Origin: CAWEDP01 sp963807925 | GTDB lineage: Bacteria > Acidobacteriota > Vicinamibacteria > Vicinamibacterales > CAVVIG01 | Direction of reading: 5' to 3' | Assembly (NCBI GenBank): GCA_963807925.1 | Contig: CAWEDP010000002.1 | Location: forward strand, 310,001 to 374,000 | Length of the DNA: 64,000 bases | Part shown: in pieces, positions 1-8,619 of the stretch | Position numbering within the stretch: the first letter of the stretch is position 1 | Layout of the letters: each line of letters starts with the position of its first letter | Notes under the pieces: model-generated | The model's input: the letters and a program-made list of their open reading frames with translations, nothing else | The model's database searches: none | What the model was told of the DNA's origin: nothing | Position numbers and translations under genes: made by a program

Positions 1-227
1 GTCACGGCGCCCGTGAGCCGCATCGCCTGGTCGAGCATCAGCCGCCCCTCCTGCGTGAGCCGAATCCCGTCGCGCCGCCGGGCGAACAGCGTGAGCCCGA
101 GCTCCTGTTCGAGCTGCTGCACGTGTCGGCTGACGGAGGCCTGCGACACCCCCAGGCGGCGGCCCGCCTTTCTGAGGCTCAGTTCCTCGGCAACCGCGAT
201 GAACGCCTCGACGTGCCGCAGTTCCAT
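1..227 (-). CDS. LysR-family transcriptional regulator, N-terminal part (cut by window edge)
   Basis: Read on the minus strand from an ATG at 227 to the window edge, this gives about 75 residues that look like a LysR DNA-binding domain. It begins MELRHVEAFIAVAEEL and continues with a helix-turn-helix (VSQASVSRHVQQLEQELG) and the wing LFARRRDGIRLTQEGR. No stop is reached, so the effector-binding domain lies outside the window. The gene diverges from the LysR gene at 352, with 124 bp between the two starts. Two LysR regulators facing each other is unusual, since a LysR gene normally faces its target. The effector cannot be inferred. Confidence 0.85.
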   Translation of the reverse strand, partial: MELRHVEAFIAVAEELSLRKAGRRLGVSQASVSRHVQQLEQELGLTLFARRRDGIRLTQEGRLMLDQAMRLTGAV

Positions 228-308
228 ATCACTGCCCGCCCGGCAGGCCCCGGCGCCATGAGCGGGGGCGAGCCGCGCGGCCCCATTCTACGGCCGTTGC
301 CGCCGACT

Positions 309-322
309 GATATTTCAATATC
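309..322. promoter_or_regulatory. Palindrome between divergent LysR genes
   Basis: GATATT-TC-AATATC is a perfect 6-bp inverted repeat with a 2-bp spacer in the 124-bp gap between the two LysR starts. It sits about 30 bp before the ATG at 352 and is AT-rich in a GC-rich region. It has the T-N(n)-A character of LysR-type sites, so autoregulation by one or both neighbours is a reasonable inference. Confidence 0.5.
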
Positions 323-351
323 GGCCGTCGTGATTCGGGTCACATAGGGCC

Positions 352-1311
352 ATGAACTTCCGGCACCTTCGCGCGTTCGTGGCCGTCGCGGAGGAACTGA
401 GTTTCACGAGAGCCGCTCGCCGCCTCCACATCTCGCAGCCGCCTTTGAGCCGCCAGATTCAGCAGCTCGAGCGCGATGTCGGCGTCCGGCTGTTCCTGCG
501 ACGTCCGCGCCGCATCGAATTGACCGGCCAGGGACGCCTGTTGCTCGACGGAGCCCGCCGGCTCGGCGCCATCGCGGACGAGTTTGTCGAAACGGCGCAG
601 CGCGTCAAGCGCAAGAGCGCCGGCGTGGTGCGCGTCGGCGTCTCATGGGGGCTCTGGAAAGCCGTCAACCGCATCCGGGCGCAGTACGCGACGGAGCACC
701 CCAACGTCGAAATCACCGCCGAAGATCTGTGCCTGCGGCCCGATTCGCTCTATCCCGCCGACGCGTTCCGGCGCCAGCGCATCGACGTCGCGCTCACCCG
801 CGCGCCGGTGGACGCCCTCTCGATCGAGTGCGAGCCGCTCTTTCACGAGCGGATCGTCATGCTCGTCGGTGACGACCATCCCCTCGTTCGCGCGCGTACG
901 GCCAGACTGCAGCAGCTGACCCGTGACACGCTCCTGCTGTTCGAGCGGAAGCTGTCGCCGGCGCTCTACGACAGGGTTCTGGAGCTGTACGCCGCCGCCG
1001 GTGTCACGCCGCGCATCGTCCACACGAAGACGAGTCCCATCGAACAGGCGGGCTTGATGCTGGTGGCTTCCGGCGAGGGCATCTTTCCGAGCGTGAGCAG
1101 CCCGTTTACGCGGGCACAGTCCGCCCCTGGCGTCGGCGAGGTCGTCCTCTCGGAGCCGAATGCGAGCATCCCGGTCCTGCTGGCGTGGCGCGCCGACGAG
1201 GTCTCGACGGCTGTCACCCGGTTCGTCGCGGTCGCTCGCGACGTCTTCGCCCGCGGGTCCGCGCGCGCACCCCGACACGGTCGGCGGCCCGCAGGTGGAG
1301 TCCGAGCCTGA
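352..1311 (+). CDS. LysR-family transcriptional regulator
   Basis: A 319-residue protein of full LysR length. Residues 1-60 form the winged helix-turn-helix (MNFRHLRAFVAVAEELSF, then LHISQPPLSRQIQQLE and the wing LFLRRPRRIELTGQGR). Residues of about 90-300 form the periplasmic-binding-protein-like effector domain typical of the CbnR/BenM branch. The ATG at 352 fits the family N-terminus exactly. It diverges from another LysR gene, and the exported-protein operon that starts at 1473 follows on the same strand, so that operon is a possible target. The last 20 residues are Arg/Pro-rich and probably disordered. Ligand unknown. Confidence 0.9.
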   Translation: MNFRHLRAFVAVAEELSFTRAARRLHISQPPLSRQIQQLERDVGVRLFLRRPRRIELTGQGRLLLDGARRLGAIADEFVETAQRVKRKSAGVVRVGVSWGLWKAVNRIRAQYATEHPNVEITAEDLCLRPDSLYPADAFRRQRIDVALTRAPVDALSIECEPLFHERIVMLVGDDHPLVRARTARLQQLTRDTLLLFERKLSPALYDRVLELYAAAGVTPRIVHTKTSPIEQAGLMLVASGEGIFPSVSSPFTRAQSAPGVGEVVLSEPNASIPVLLAWRADEVSTAVTRFVAVARDVFARGSARAPRHGRRPAGGVRA

Positions 1312-1472
1312 GGGGACGAGGCGTGCCGATGCTCGATCCGAATCAAGCCGATGCGGGCGAAGCATTCCGCGTCGTTGCCTTGACACCTTCGGCGGGCGAC
1401 ACGATACTCGCTGCCGGCGAGAGACGGAACGACGGTTCGACAATCCGCCTGCGCTCTCTCGAGGAGGGGACT

Positions 1473-2462
1473 GTGACCTTCGATCGGAAGAAGGCCGCGT
1501 GGCCGGTGGTCGCGGCGGCCGCGCTCGCGGCGGCGGCTGCGCTCACGCGGGGGCGCATCCTCGCGCAGCAGGCCGCGCCGGCGCCGGCCGCCGCCCAGCC
1601 GCCGCCCATCGTGCGCACCGACATCTCCGGCGACTGGAATGTCGTCAGCAACGAAGATCAGCCGCATCGGGTGCCCGGACCCGAGCTCGGCGACTACACG
1701 GGGCTGCCGCTGAACGCGGCCGATCGCCAGAAGGCCGAGGCGTGGGACGCCACCATCCTGTCGCAGCCGGAACGGCAGGCGCAGGCGCACCCGGTCCAGT
1801 ACCTGATGCGCGGCCCGGGCCCGGCGCTGCGGATCGTCAGGATTCTCGATCCGGTCACGCAGGAGCTCGTTGCGTACACGATGGCTGGCGGCTTCGGGCG
1901 GGCGGATCGCGTGATCTGGATGGACGGCCGGCCGCACCCCTCCGACTACTCGGAACACACCTGGGACGGCTTTTCGACCGGCGTCTGGGAAAACGGGCAG
2001 CTGGTCGTGACCACGACGCACATGAAGCAGGGGGTCATCCAGCGCAACGGATCGGCGACGAGCCCGTACGGCAAGATGGTCGAGCACTTCTTCCGCCACG
2101 GCGACATCCTGACGTCGTTCTTCAGCATCGACGATCCCATCTATCTCGAAGAGCCGATGGTGCGCACGCAGACGTGGCGCTGGAATCCGAACGGGAACAT
2201 GACCTCCGGCAACCCGTTCGAGTCGGTCGACGAGCTCGGCGACAAGCCGCCCGGCTGGGTCCCGTTCTACCCGCTGGGCGTCACGCACCCGGAATTCGCG
2301 CGGAAGGTCGGACTGCCCTTCGAGGCGACGCGCGGCGGGAAGGAATCGCTGTATCCGGAGTACCAGTTGAAGATTCAGGAAATGATGAAAGCCGACGCCG
2401 CGCGCAAGGCCGCCGACGAAGCCACGAAGGACACGCGGGACACGCAGCCCGCCAGGAAGTAG
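1473..2462 (+). CDS. Secreted protein, GRPHP family (uncharacterised)
   Basis: An exported 329-residue protein. I chose the GTG at 1473 because GAGGAGGGG lies just before it and a signal peptide follows (KK, then an Ala-rich core ending near ILAQQ). The mature part has the hallmarks of a family found three times here: a start like SGDWNV, then PELGDYTGLPLN, then WMDGRPHPSDYSEHTW, then FSTGVWENGQLVVTTTHMK, and a late FRHGD. No enzyme motif is recognisable; the beta-rich pattern suggests a lipocalin-like or beta-sandwich fold, which is inference. The stop is 10 bp before the next gene, an MBL protein, so the two are probably co-transcribed. Related copies are at 9484 and 23447. Confidence 0.8.
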   Translation: MTFDRKKAAWPVVAAAALAAAAALTRGRILAQQAAPAPAAAQPPPIVRTDISGDWNVVSNEDQPHRVPGPELGDYTGLPLNAADRQKAEAWDATILSQPERQAQAHPVQYLMRGPGPALRIVRILDPVTQELVAYTMAGGFGRADRVIWMDGRPHPSDYSEHTWDGFSTGVWENGQLVVTTTHMKQGVIQRNGSATSPYGKMVEHFFRHGDILTSFFSIDDPIYLEEPMVRTQTWRWNPNGNMTSGNPFESVDELGDKPPGWVPFYPLGVTHPEFARKVGLPFEATRGGKESLYPEYQLKIQEMMKADAARKAADEATKDTRDTQPARK

Positions 2463-2472
2463 CCGGTTGCGT

Positions 2473-3645
2473 ATGAGGAAGCGGACCCGGGCGAGGTGGG
2501 TCGCGGCGGTCGCGGGCATCGTGCTGGCGCCGACGATCGGTGCGCAACAAACGCCGCCGGCCCCGCAAGTCCCTCAACCGATCTTCCGGGCGCCCGAAGA
2601 CACCCGGAAGACCGGTGTCAGGCCCGAGGACATCAAGGCGGGTGTCCGGCCCGATTACACGACGCTGCGCGACCGGCTCGTTGTCATTCCGGTGCAGGGG
2701 CGGATCTCTCTCGTCGGCGGTGCAGGCGCGAACATCGCCGTGCAGGTCAGCGACGAAGGCACGCTCATCGTTGACGCTGGCGCGGCCGCCGCCGCCGACA
2801 AGGTCCTCGCCGTCATCCAGACCCTTCAGATCAGACCGGTCCGGTGGATCATCAACACCGCGGCCGATCTGGACCACACCGGCGGCAACGCGACAATCGC
2901 GAAGGCGGGCACGTCGGCTCCGCCCGGCGGCAACGGCGCCGTTCCCGGCGGGCCGGGAGCCGGCGGATTCAACGGCAACGGCGCGGGCATCATCGCGTTT
3001 CAAAGCGTCCTGAACCGGATGAGCGCGCCGACCGGCCAGACCGCGTCGCGCGCGGTCGAGGACTGGCCGACCGACACGTTCTTCACGCCGCGAAAGAACA
3101 TGTGGTACGGCGGCGAGCCGATCGAGCTGTGGAACGAGCCGGCCGCGCACAGCGACGGCGATCTGATCGTCTTCTTCCGCAAGTCGGACGTGATCGTCGC
3201 GGGCGACATCATCGCGGCGGACCGCTATCCGTACATCGATGCGAAGAGCGGCGGCTCGATTCAGGGCATCATCAACGGCCTGAACCGCCTCGTGGCGATG
3301 GCGGTGCCCGAGTACAATCAGCAGGGCGGCACGCGTGTCGTCCCGGGCCACGGCCGGATCCTGAACCAGAGCGACGTCGTCGAGTACCGCGACATGGCGA
3401 CCATCATTCGTGACCGGATCGACATGCTGGCGAAGGAGGGCAAGACGCTCCAGCAGGTGAAGGCGGCGCACCCGACGCTCGACTACGACGGCCAATACGG
3501 CTCGACGTCGGGACCGTGGACCACCGACATGTTCATCGACGAGGTGTACCGCGAGGTCACGGCGAAGCCCGTTCAGTCCCCGGGCAAGGGGCCGTCGCGT
3601 TCACGCACGCCCGCGCCGAAAACGCCGGCCGCCAAGAGGCCTTGA
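2473..3645 (+). CDS. Secreted metallo-beta-lactamase-fold protein with degenerate metal motif
   Basis: An exported MBL-superfamily protein (signal peptide ending near IGAQQ). A TTG at 2467 is an alternative start two codons earlier. The fold is clear: a strand like GTLIVDAGA, the metal loop NTAADLDHTGGN, PAAHSDGDLIVFFRKSDVIVAGD and VPGHGRIL. The usual HxHxDH is here A130-x-D132-x-D134-H135. Both histidines of the first metal site are lost, while the Asp-His pair and the later histidines remain, so binding of one metal or a changed function is likely. A Gly/Pro-rich insert follows the metal loop. It sits between a GRPHP-family gene and a small exported protein. Substrate unknown. Confidence 0.85.
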   Translation: MRKRTRARWVAAVAGIVLAPTIGAQQTPPAPQVPQPIFRAPEDTRKTGVRPEDIKAGVRPDYTTLRDRLVVIPVQGRISLVGGAGANIAVQVSDEGTLIVDAGAAAAADKVLAVIQTLQIRPVRWIINTAADLDHTGGNATIAKAGTSAPPGGNGAVPGGPGAGGFNGNGAGIIAFQSVLNRMSAPTGQTASRAVEDWPTDTFFTPRKNMWYGGEPIELWNEPAAHSDGDLIVFFRKSDVIVAGDIIAADRYPYIDAKSGGSIQGIINGLNRLVAMAVPEYNQQGGTRVVPGHGRILNQSDVVEYRDMATIIRDRIDMLAKEGKTLQQVKAAHPTLDYDGQYGSTSGPWTTDMFIDEVYREVTAKPVQSPGKGPSRSRTPAPKTPAAKRP

Positions 3646-4109
3646 GACGGTTTCGCGTTGGCGTGTTTTCGTGGTGGCTGACGGCTCTCGCGGCGGTCGC
3701 GGTCCCGTCTGCCCAGGCGAGGTCGCCCTGGTTCGGCACGTGGAAGCTAAACGTCGCCAAATCCCTCTTTCGGCCGGCGCCGCCCTACAAAGGCGCGACG
3801 CGCCGGATCGAGCCGGTTGACGGCGGCATCATCATCATCGACGACCTCGTCCGAAGCCGCGGCGGGATCCTGCACCTGGAGTGGACCGGGAAGTTCGACG
3901 GCCGCGATTATCCGGTTCAGGGCGTCGAGATCGTCCTCACCAACGCGTACCGCTGCGCCGACAGCTACACGTGCGAGCTCACCCAGAGGACCGACGGCGA
4001 AGTGTCTGCGGTCGCCCGGCTCCAGATCTCGCCCGACGGAGGGACGCTGGTCACCGTCACGTCGAGCCGGAGCGGCGGCACGGCGACGACAATCTACGAG
4101 AAGCAGTAG
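3642..4109 (+). CDS. Small exported protein, GTWKLN type
   Basis: About 155 residues. The TTG at 3642 overlaps the stop of the MBL gene (TTGA), which suggests translational coupling; a GTG at 3663 is an alternative that begins directly at the signal peptide. The signal peptide (WWLTALAAVAVPSAQA) is followed by WFGTWKLNVAKSLF, a start seen in many exported acidobacterial proteins of unknown function with a predicted lipocalin-like beta fold. Two cysteines (RCADSYTCEL) could form a disulfide. It is the third gene of the 1473-4109 operon. Confidence 0.7.
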   Translation: MRRFRVGVFSWWLTALAAVAVPSAQARSPWFGTWKLNVAKSLFRPAPPYKGATRRIEPVDGGIIIIDDLVRSRGGILHLEWTGKFDGRDYPVQGVEIVLTNAYRCADSYTCELTQRTDGEVSAVARLQISPDGGTLVTVTSSRSGGTATTIYEKQ

Positions 4110-4185
4110 CGGCTGCGCAGCTGCTCGGGAATCCGCAGTCGCCGTACCTACCTGCTTCGGGGGCCGGCGTCCACGAGCCTCGGGT

Positions 4186-4329
4186 ATGCTGCTCGGCTTT
4201 CTCGTCGGCGTCTTCCCGATCATGCACTTCTTCGCCACGCCGATTCCGGCCATGCTGCTCGCCCGGGCCGTATTCACCTCGCTTTATCGCCCCGTCACCG
4301 TGGCGCTGCACGTCCCGGCGGGCAGATGA
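4186..4329 (+). CDS. Possible small membrane protein (47 residues)
   Basis: ATG at 4186 to a stop at 4327-4329. The peptide has a hydrophobic stretch, LLGFLVGVFPIMHFF, followed by a second apolar part, and ends VALHVPAGR. No convincing ribosome binding site precedes it and I do not recognise a family. It lies between the 1473-4109 operon and the convergent DoxX-like gene. It could be a chance open frame. Confidence 0.25.
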   Translation: MLLGFLVGVFPIMHFFATPIPAMLLARAVFTSLYRPVTVALHVPAGR

Positions 4330-4344
4330 GCGGCCGATCGGCCG

Positions 4345-5692
4345 TCAGCCGCCATAGGGATCGGGAGGCCTGATCCAGCGGAAGCCGCTGTTGAGGAGCC
4401 GAAAGGCGTCGAAATCGACCCGCTGCAGCTCCGCGTGGATCGTGTGCCGATCCATCTGGCCGTCGAGAACCAGGCGCTCCGGCGTCGGCCGGCGGAAGCT
4501 GAAATCCGCTGTCCACGTCCTGCTGTTGCCTTTCCGGAGCGCGATGGTCCGGGCGGCGACGTCGACCGACGCGCCATAGTGGGCGAACGAATCGTCGGTG
4601 CGTTGGAACACCAGGACGCCGGGAGCGTCGAAGATGACACGGCGCCAGCGCCGGTCGTAATCGTTCAGGAGGGGCGAGCGGAGCTGGCCGTCAACCGAGA
4701 GTTGGTCGACGTCCCAGATGCCGTACAGCGGCGACCGGGGGCTGCCGGGCCCGCCCGGCGCCGACCACGAGACCAGGGCGAGCCGCGTGAACATCCCGAG
4801 GAGATACGCGCCGAAGACGAGCTGCGCGACCAGCGCGCGGCCGTGCGCGCCAGGCGCGTGCGGCGGCGCCGGCCGGGACGATGGGTGGTCCGAGAGAGCC
4901 GGCGGCGGCGTGCGCCGCCCCGGCACGAAGGCGCTCGCCAGGCGAGGGAGATCCGGCGCGAGGAGGAACGCCGACATCAGGATCAGGTGAAAGGCGATTT
5001 GTTTCAGCCCGACGTCGTACGTCATGTTCAGGACGAACACCTGGATCATGTCGGCGAGCGCCAGCGCCGCGCCCAGGAGCATCGTCTGCGGGATGACCAG
5101 GAGCGCCCCCGCCAGCGTCTCGGCCCACCCTGAGAACATCTGATACGCCGTGGACGAGCCGATGAAGGTCCACAGCAGGTCGGTCCGCGACAGATGACCG
5201 ACCGGTTCGACCAGCGTGACGAGCGACGGCGGCTGGAACTGCGTGGGGACGACCTTCGCCATGCCGAAGTAGAACATCTGCCCCGCGAGGGCGAAGCGCA
5301 GGCACAGGCGGACCCACGCGTACAGCGATCCGGTACTCGGTGCGCGCCCGATCGACGCGCGACCAGATCGCCGTCGCCACTCCCGCCGCCAGCAGCAGCC
5401 AGAGCGTTTGGATCCAGTGGAACGCGGTGTCGCCGCTGTTGCCGGCGTAGATCACGGGCGACGCGACGCCGAACACATGCGCCGCCAGCCAGAGCGTGAG
5501 GTCCCGCATCGGCCAGCGCGTGCCGAGGCCTGGAAACGAGAAGTTGGGAAAGAGAATCAGCCCGCCGACGACCTGCGTCGCGAGGCAGTACAGCCCGAAG
5601 TACACGACGGAGAACCGGAAGGCCGCGCGCGTGAGGCCGTTCCAGCCGTGCACCTGCGGCGTCCGGTCATCCGCCCCGACCCGGGTAGGCAT
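4345..5692 (-). CDS. DoxX-like integral membrane protein (one-base frameshift near 5332)
   Basis: Read from ATG 5692, the first part has several membrane helices (FSVVYFGLYCLATQVVGGLIL, IQTLWLLLAAGVATAIW). It then leaves frame at EYR, and the family sequence resumes in another frame as YAWVRLCLRFALAGQMFYFGMAKV, the typical DoxX-like segment. Removing one base at the GTACC on the coding strand (plus 5332-5334) joins the parts into about 448 residues. The C-terminal third is soluble (IWDVDQLSVDG, RRVIFDAPG, FRWIRPPDPYGG). It is probably co-transcribed with the monooxygenase gene upstream, 33 bp away. A sequencing error or a pseudogene are both possible; the context of other such indels favours error. 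Confidence 0.75.
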
Positions 5693-5725
5693 GGCCCATC
5701 GATCATAGGCCCGGCGGACGGCGCG

Positions 5726-7309
5726 CTACACCGCACTCTTCTTCATGATCGCGCTGACGTCGGTGTTCGGGACGAGGTCGGGCGCCAGCCAGCCGTCGAG
5801 ATCGTATTCGGCCATGCACTGCTCGGCGAACCCCTTGTAGCGGGCCGACGCGCCGGTGACGTCGGCGACCATGAGGGTCTCGAAGCGGATGCTCTCGTGG
5901 TTCCCGAAGTAGTTCCGCTCGTAGAGTTCGTGGCGCCCGCCGAATTCGGTGCCGATCGCGTCCCACATCAGCTTCATCAGCTTGACGCGGCTCTCGGCCG
6001 TGTAGCCGTTCGAGCCGCGGACGAACTGGTCGATGAGCGGCCTGAGCTCGGGCACCTTGAAGTCGAGCGCGCTCGACGGCAGGTAGATGAGCGCGCTGGC
6101 GAGCGTGTTCTCGATGATCTCCTTGATCTTCGGATAGGCGATGCTCGCCATCACCCGGTAGGCGAGTCCGTAGTCGAGGTTCGGGAGGACGTACCCGTCG
6201 GTCCACGGAGTCGTCGTGCGGGCCATGGCATCGGTCAGTCCCCAGAAGCAGTTCCGCCAGGCGAGCACCTCGCCCACCTGTGCCTGCACCCCGCGAAAGT
6301 CCTTCACGCCGGTGGCCTCCACCGCTTTCAGCAGGAGCCCGGCCAGGAAGTCGAGCTTGACCGCCAGCCGCGTGCAGCCCTGGAACATGAAGCGCGGCAG
6401 GAACCCCGAGCGCGGAAAGAAGTTGTTCACCTTGTCGATGTCGCCGTAGGCGAACACGTTCTCCCACGGCACGAAGACCTTGTTGAAGATCAGAATCGAG
6501 TCGTTTTCGTCCATGCGGCTCGACAGGGGGTAGTCGAACGGCGTTCCCATCGTGGCGCCTGCCAGCTCGTAGGACGGCCGGCACAGCAGCTTCACGCCCG
6601 GCGCGTCGGTGGGGACCATGCAGACGAAGGCGAACGGCCTGGTCTTGATCGGCAGGGCGCCGTTGTTGGCGATGAAGTTGTAGTGGGTCAGGCTCGAGGT
6701 CGTCGCCACGACCTTCGCGCCGCTGACGATCAGGCCGCCGTCGGTTTCCGCTTCGACGTGCATGTACACGTCCTTCACTTCGTCGAGCGGCCTGTCGCGA
6801 TCGACCGGCGGGTTGACGATCGCGTGGTTGACGAACGTGACCTCGTTCAACACCTTTTCATACCAGCGGCGGGCGTTGTCGGCGAACGGCGCGTAGTAAT
6901 CCGCGTTGGCGCCGAGCGTGGCCAGGAACGCCGCCTTGTAGTCCGGGCTGCGCCCGATCCAGCCGTAGGTAATCCGCGCCCACTCGGCGATCGCGTCGCG
7001 GGCGCCGACCAGTTCCTCGGCCGTGCGGGTGGCCTTGTAGAACCGGTGCGTGAAGCCCCCGTTGCCGGTGCCGGTCGGGGTGGTGAGCACCGGCTGGCGC
7101 GACGGGTCGTGCAGCGCGTCGTACAGCCGGGCGATCATGCGCACGGTATTGCGGAAGGCCGGATGGCTGGTGACATCCTTCACGCGTTCGCCGTAGATCC
7201 AGATCTCGCGCCCGTCCCGCAGGCTGTCCATGTATTCGGCGCCTGTCAATGGACGGGTGCGAGGCGGGACAACTGACCGATCAGTCTGAATCGTGCCGCT
7301 GCCGCTCAT
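5726..7309 (-). CDS. hpaB: 4-hydroxyphenylacetate 3-monooxygenase-type flavin-dependent oxygenase (HpaB family)
   Basis: 527 residues from the ATG at 7309, close to the roughly 520 of Escherichia coli HpaB. I preferred this start to the ATG at 7345 because AAGGGGG precedes it. Family features include LTGAEYMDSLRDGREIWIYGE at the start, LTTPTGTGNGGFTHRFY, GLIVSGAKVVATTSSLTHYNFI (flavin/substrate region) and WENVFAYGDIDKVNNFF. Such enzymes use FADH2 and oxygen to hydroxylate phenols ortho to the hydroxyl; the 4-hydroxybutyryl-CoA dehydratase branch is related. No flavin reductase (HpaC) gene is visible in the window. A DoxX-like gene follows in the same direction, and the divergent neighbour is the MBL operon at 7555. 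Confidence 0.85.
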   Translation of the reverse strand: MSGSGTIQTDRSVVPPRTRPLTGAEYMDSLRDGREIWIYGERVKDVTSHPAFRNTVRMIARLYDALHDPSRQPVLTTPTGTGNGGFTHRFYKATRTAEELVGARDAIAEWARITYGWIGRSPDYKAAFLATLGANADYYAPFADNARRWYEKVLNEVTFVNHAIVNPPVDRDRPLDEVKDVYMHVEAETDGGLIVSGAKVVATTSSLTHYNFIANNGALPIKTRPFAFVCMVPTDAPGVKLLCRPSYELAGATMGTPFDYPLSSRMDENDSILIFNKVFVPWENVFAYGDIDKVNNFFPRSGFLPRFMFQGCTRLAVKLDFLAGLLLKAVEATGVKDFRGVQAQVGEVLAWRNCFWGLTDAMARTTTPWTDGYVLPNLDYGLAYRVMASIAYPKIKEIIENTLASALIYLPSSALDFKVPELRPLIDQFVRGSNGYTAESRVKLMKLMWDAIGTEFGGRHELYERNYFGNHESIRFETLMVADVTGASARYKGFAEQCMAEYDLDGWLAPDLVPNTDVSAIMKKSAV

Positions 7310-7554
7310 CGCGCCCCCTTTTGCTGGTGTCCGAGCCACGCGCATTCTATCTCCACCATTGGACGGCTACGAGCGTTGCCGTCGGCGTATCGCGCTGCAT
7401 CAGCGGCGGTATAGGCGCGCCCCCCTCCTCGTCGTGATATATGATCCGCGCGCAATCCCCCGCTGGCCGCTCGGTGTGTGCGCGCCCGGTCGCACGCTTC
7501 CCACCGAACCGGTGGCGACGCGGACCGCGTCGAGTCGCGCTCCAAGGAGGCACT

Positions 7555-8619
7555 GTGCGGCAGGCCGTGTGTGTCGCTGCGGTTCTCGTGACGTGGGCGG
7601 CCGGACCCTCCGCCCAGAATCCACCTCCCGGTGCCCCGGGTCCGGCTCCGGGCGGGGCGCTCTCCGGCGTGCAATCGCTGTACGTCCAGGGCAACGTGTG
7701 GATGCTGGTCAGCGCGGCCGCGAACGCGGCCGTGCAGATCGGCAGCGACGGCGTGCTCGTGGTGGACACCATGACCGAGCCGCTCGCCGGCCAGATGGTC
7801 GCCGAGATCCGCCGGCTCGCTCCGGGCAAGCCGATTCGGACGATTATCAACACGCACGTCCATCCCGATCACACCGGCGGCAATGAGCAGGTGGCCGCGG
7901 CCGGACAGTCCATCGTCGCCGGCAATTTCGCCGCCGACGTGGGGCAGAACGCCGCCAGCCTCGCGGCGATCATCGCGCACGAGAACGTGTTGAACCGGAT
8001 GAGCGCGCCCACCGGCCAGCAGGCGGCGCGACCGGTGAAGGCCTGGCCGACCGACACCTTCTTCGACGACGAAAAGGATCTGTACTTCAACGGGGAGGGG
8101 ATTCAGCTGATTCACGTGCCGGCGGCGCACACCGACGGCGACGTCATGGTCTACTTCCGCAAGTCCGACGTCATCGTCGCCGGCGATCTGTTCGTCACGA
8201 CCACCTTCCCGATCATCGACATGGCGGAGGGCGGCAACCTCAAAGGGATGATCACGGCGTTGAACCGGATCATCGACATCGCGATTCCCAGGGACAAGCA
8301 GGAGGGCGGAACCTACGTGATCACCGGCCACGGCCGTCTGACCGACGAAGCCGACGTCGTCGATTACCGCGACATGGTGACGATCATCCGCGACCGCTTT
8401 CAGGATGCGATCGCGAGAGGGCAGAGCCTGGAGCAGGTCAAGGCGGCGCGGCTGGTGCGCGACTATCAGGGGCGGTACGGCGCGACGTCGGGCCCCTGGA
8501 CGACCGATGCGTTCGTCGAGGCCGCGTACAAGAGCCTGGCCGCGCCGTCTCCCGGCGCGGCGACGACCAGGGCGCCGGCGGGCGCGAGAGCGCCAGCCGG
8601 CCGAGGAGGGAAGCGATGA
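7555..8619 (+). CDS. Secreted metallo-beta-lactamase-fold hydrolase with canonical HxHxDH
   Basis: 354 residues from GTG 7555, chosen because AAGGAGG lies 4 bases upstream and a signal peptide follows (cleavage near GPSAQN). The metal motif is intact: NTHVHPDHTGGN with H101, H103, D105 and H106, then PAAHTDGDVMVYFRKSDVIVAGD and TGHGRL. It closely resembles the degenerate MBL proteins at 2473 and 24274, so this is the one of the three most likely to be a normal two-metal enzyme. The stop overlaps the next start (ATGA). It leads a four-gene operon of exported proteins. Substrate unknown; a lactonase or ester hydrolase is only a guess. Confidence 0.88.
   Translation: MRQAVCVAAVLVTWAAGPSAQNPPPGAPGPAPGGALSGVQSLYVQGNVWMLVSAAANAAVQIGSDGVLVVDTMTEPLAGQMVAEIRRLAPGKPIRTIINTHVHPDHTGGNEQVAAAGQSIVAGNFAADVGQNAASLAAIIAHENVLNRMSAPTGQQAARPVKAWPTDTFFDDEKDLYFNGEGIQLIHVPAAHTDGDVMVYFRKSDVIVAGDLFVTTTFPIIDMAEGGNLKGMITALNRIIDIAIPRDKQEGGTYVITGHGRLTDEADVVDYRDMVTIIRDRFQDAIARGQSLEQVKAARLVRDYQGRYGATSGPWTTDAFVEAAYKSLAAPSPGAATTRAPAGARAPAGRGGKR

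Noticed and set aside
966..2519. Long open frame on the minus strand over the LysR and first operon genes
   Set aside because: Arg/Asp/Val-rich translation with no family pattern; the plus-strand genes there have clear domains. It is a by-product of high GC.
5408..7276. 622-codon plus-strand frame over the monooxygenase gene
   Set aside because: Antisense image of HpaB.
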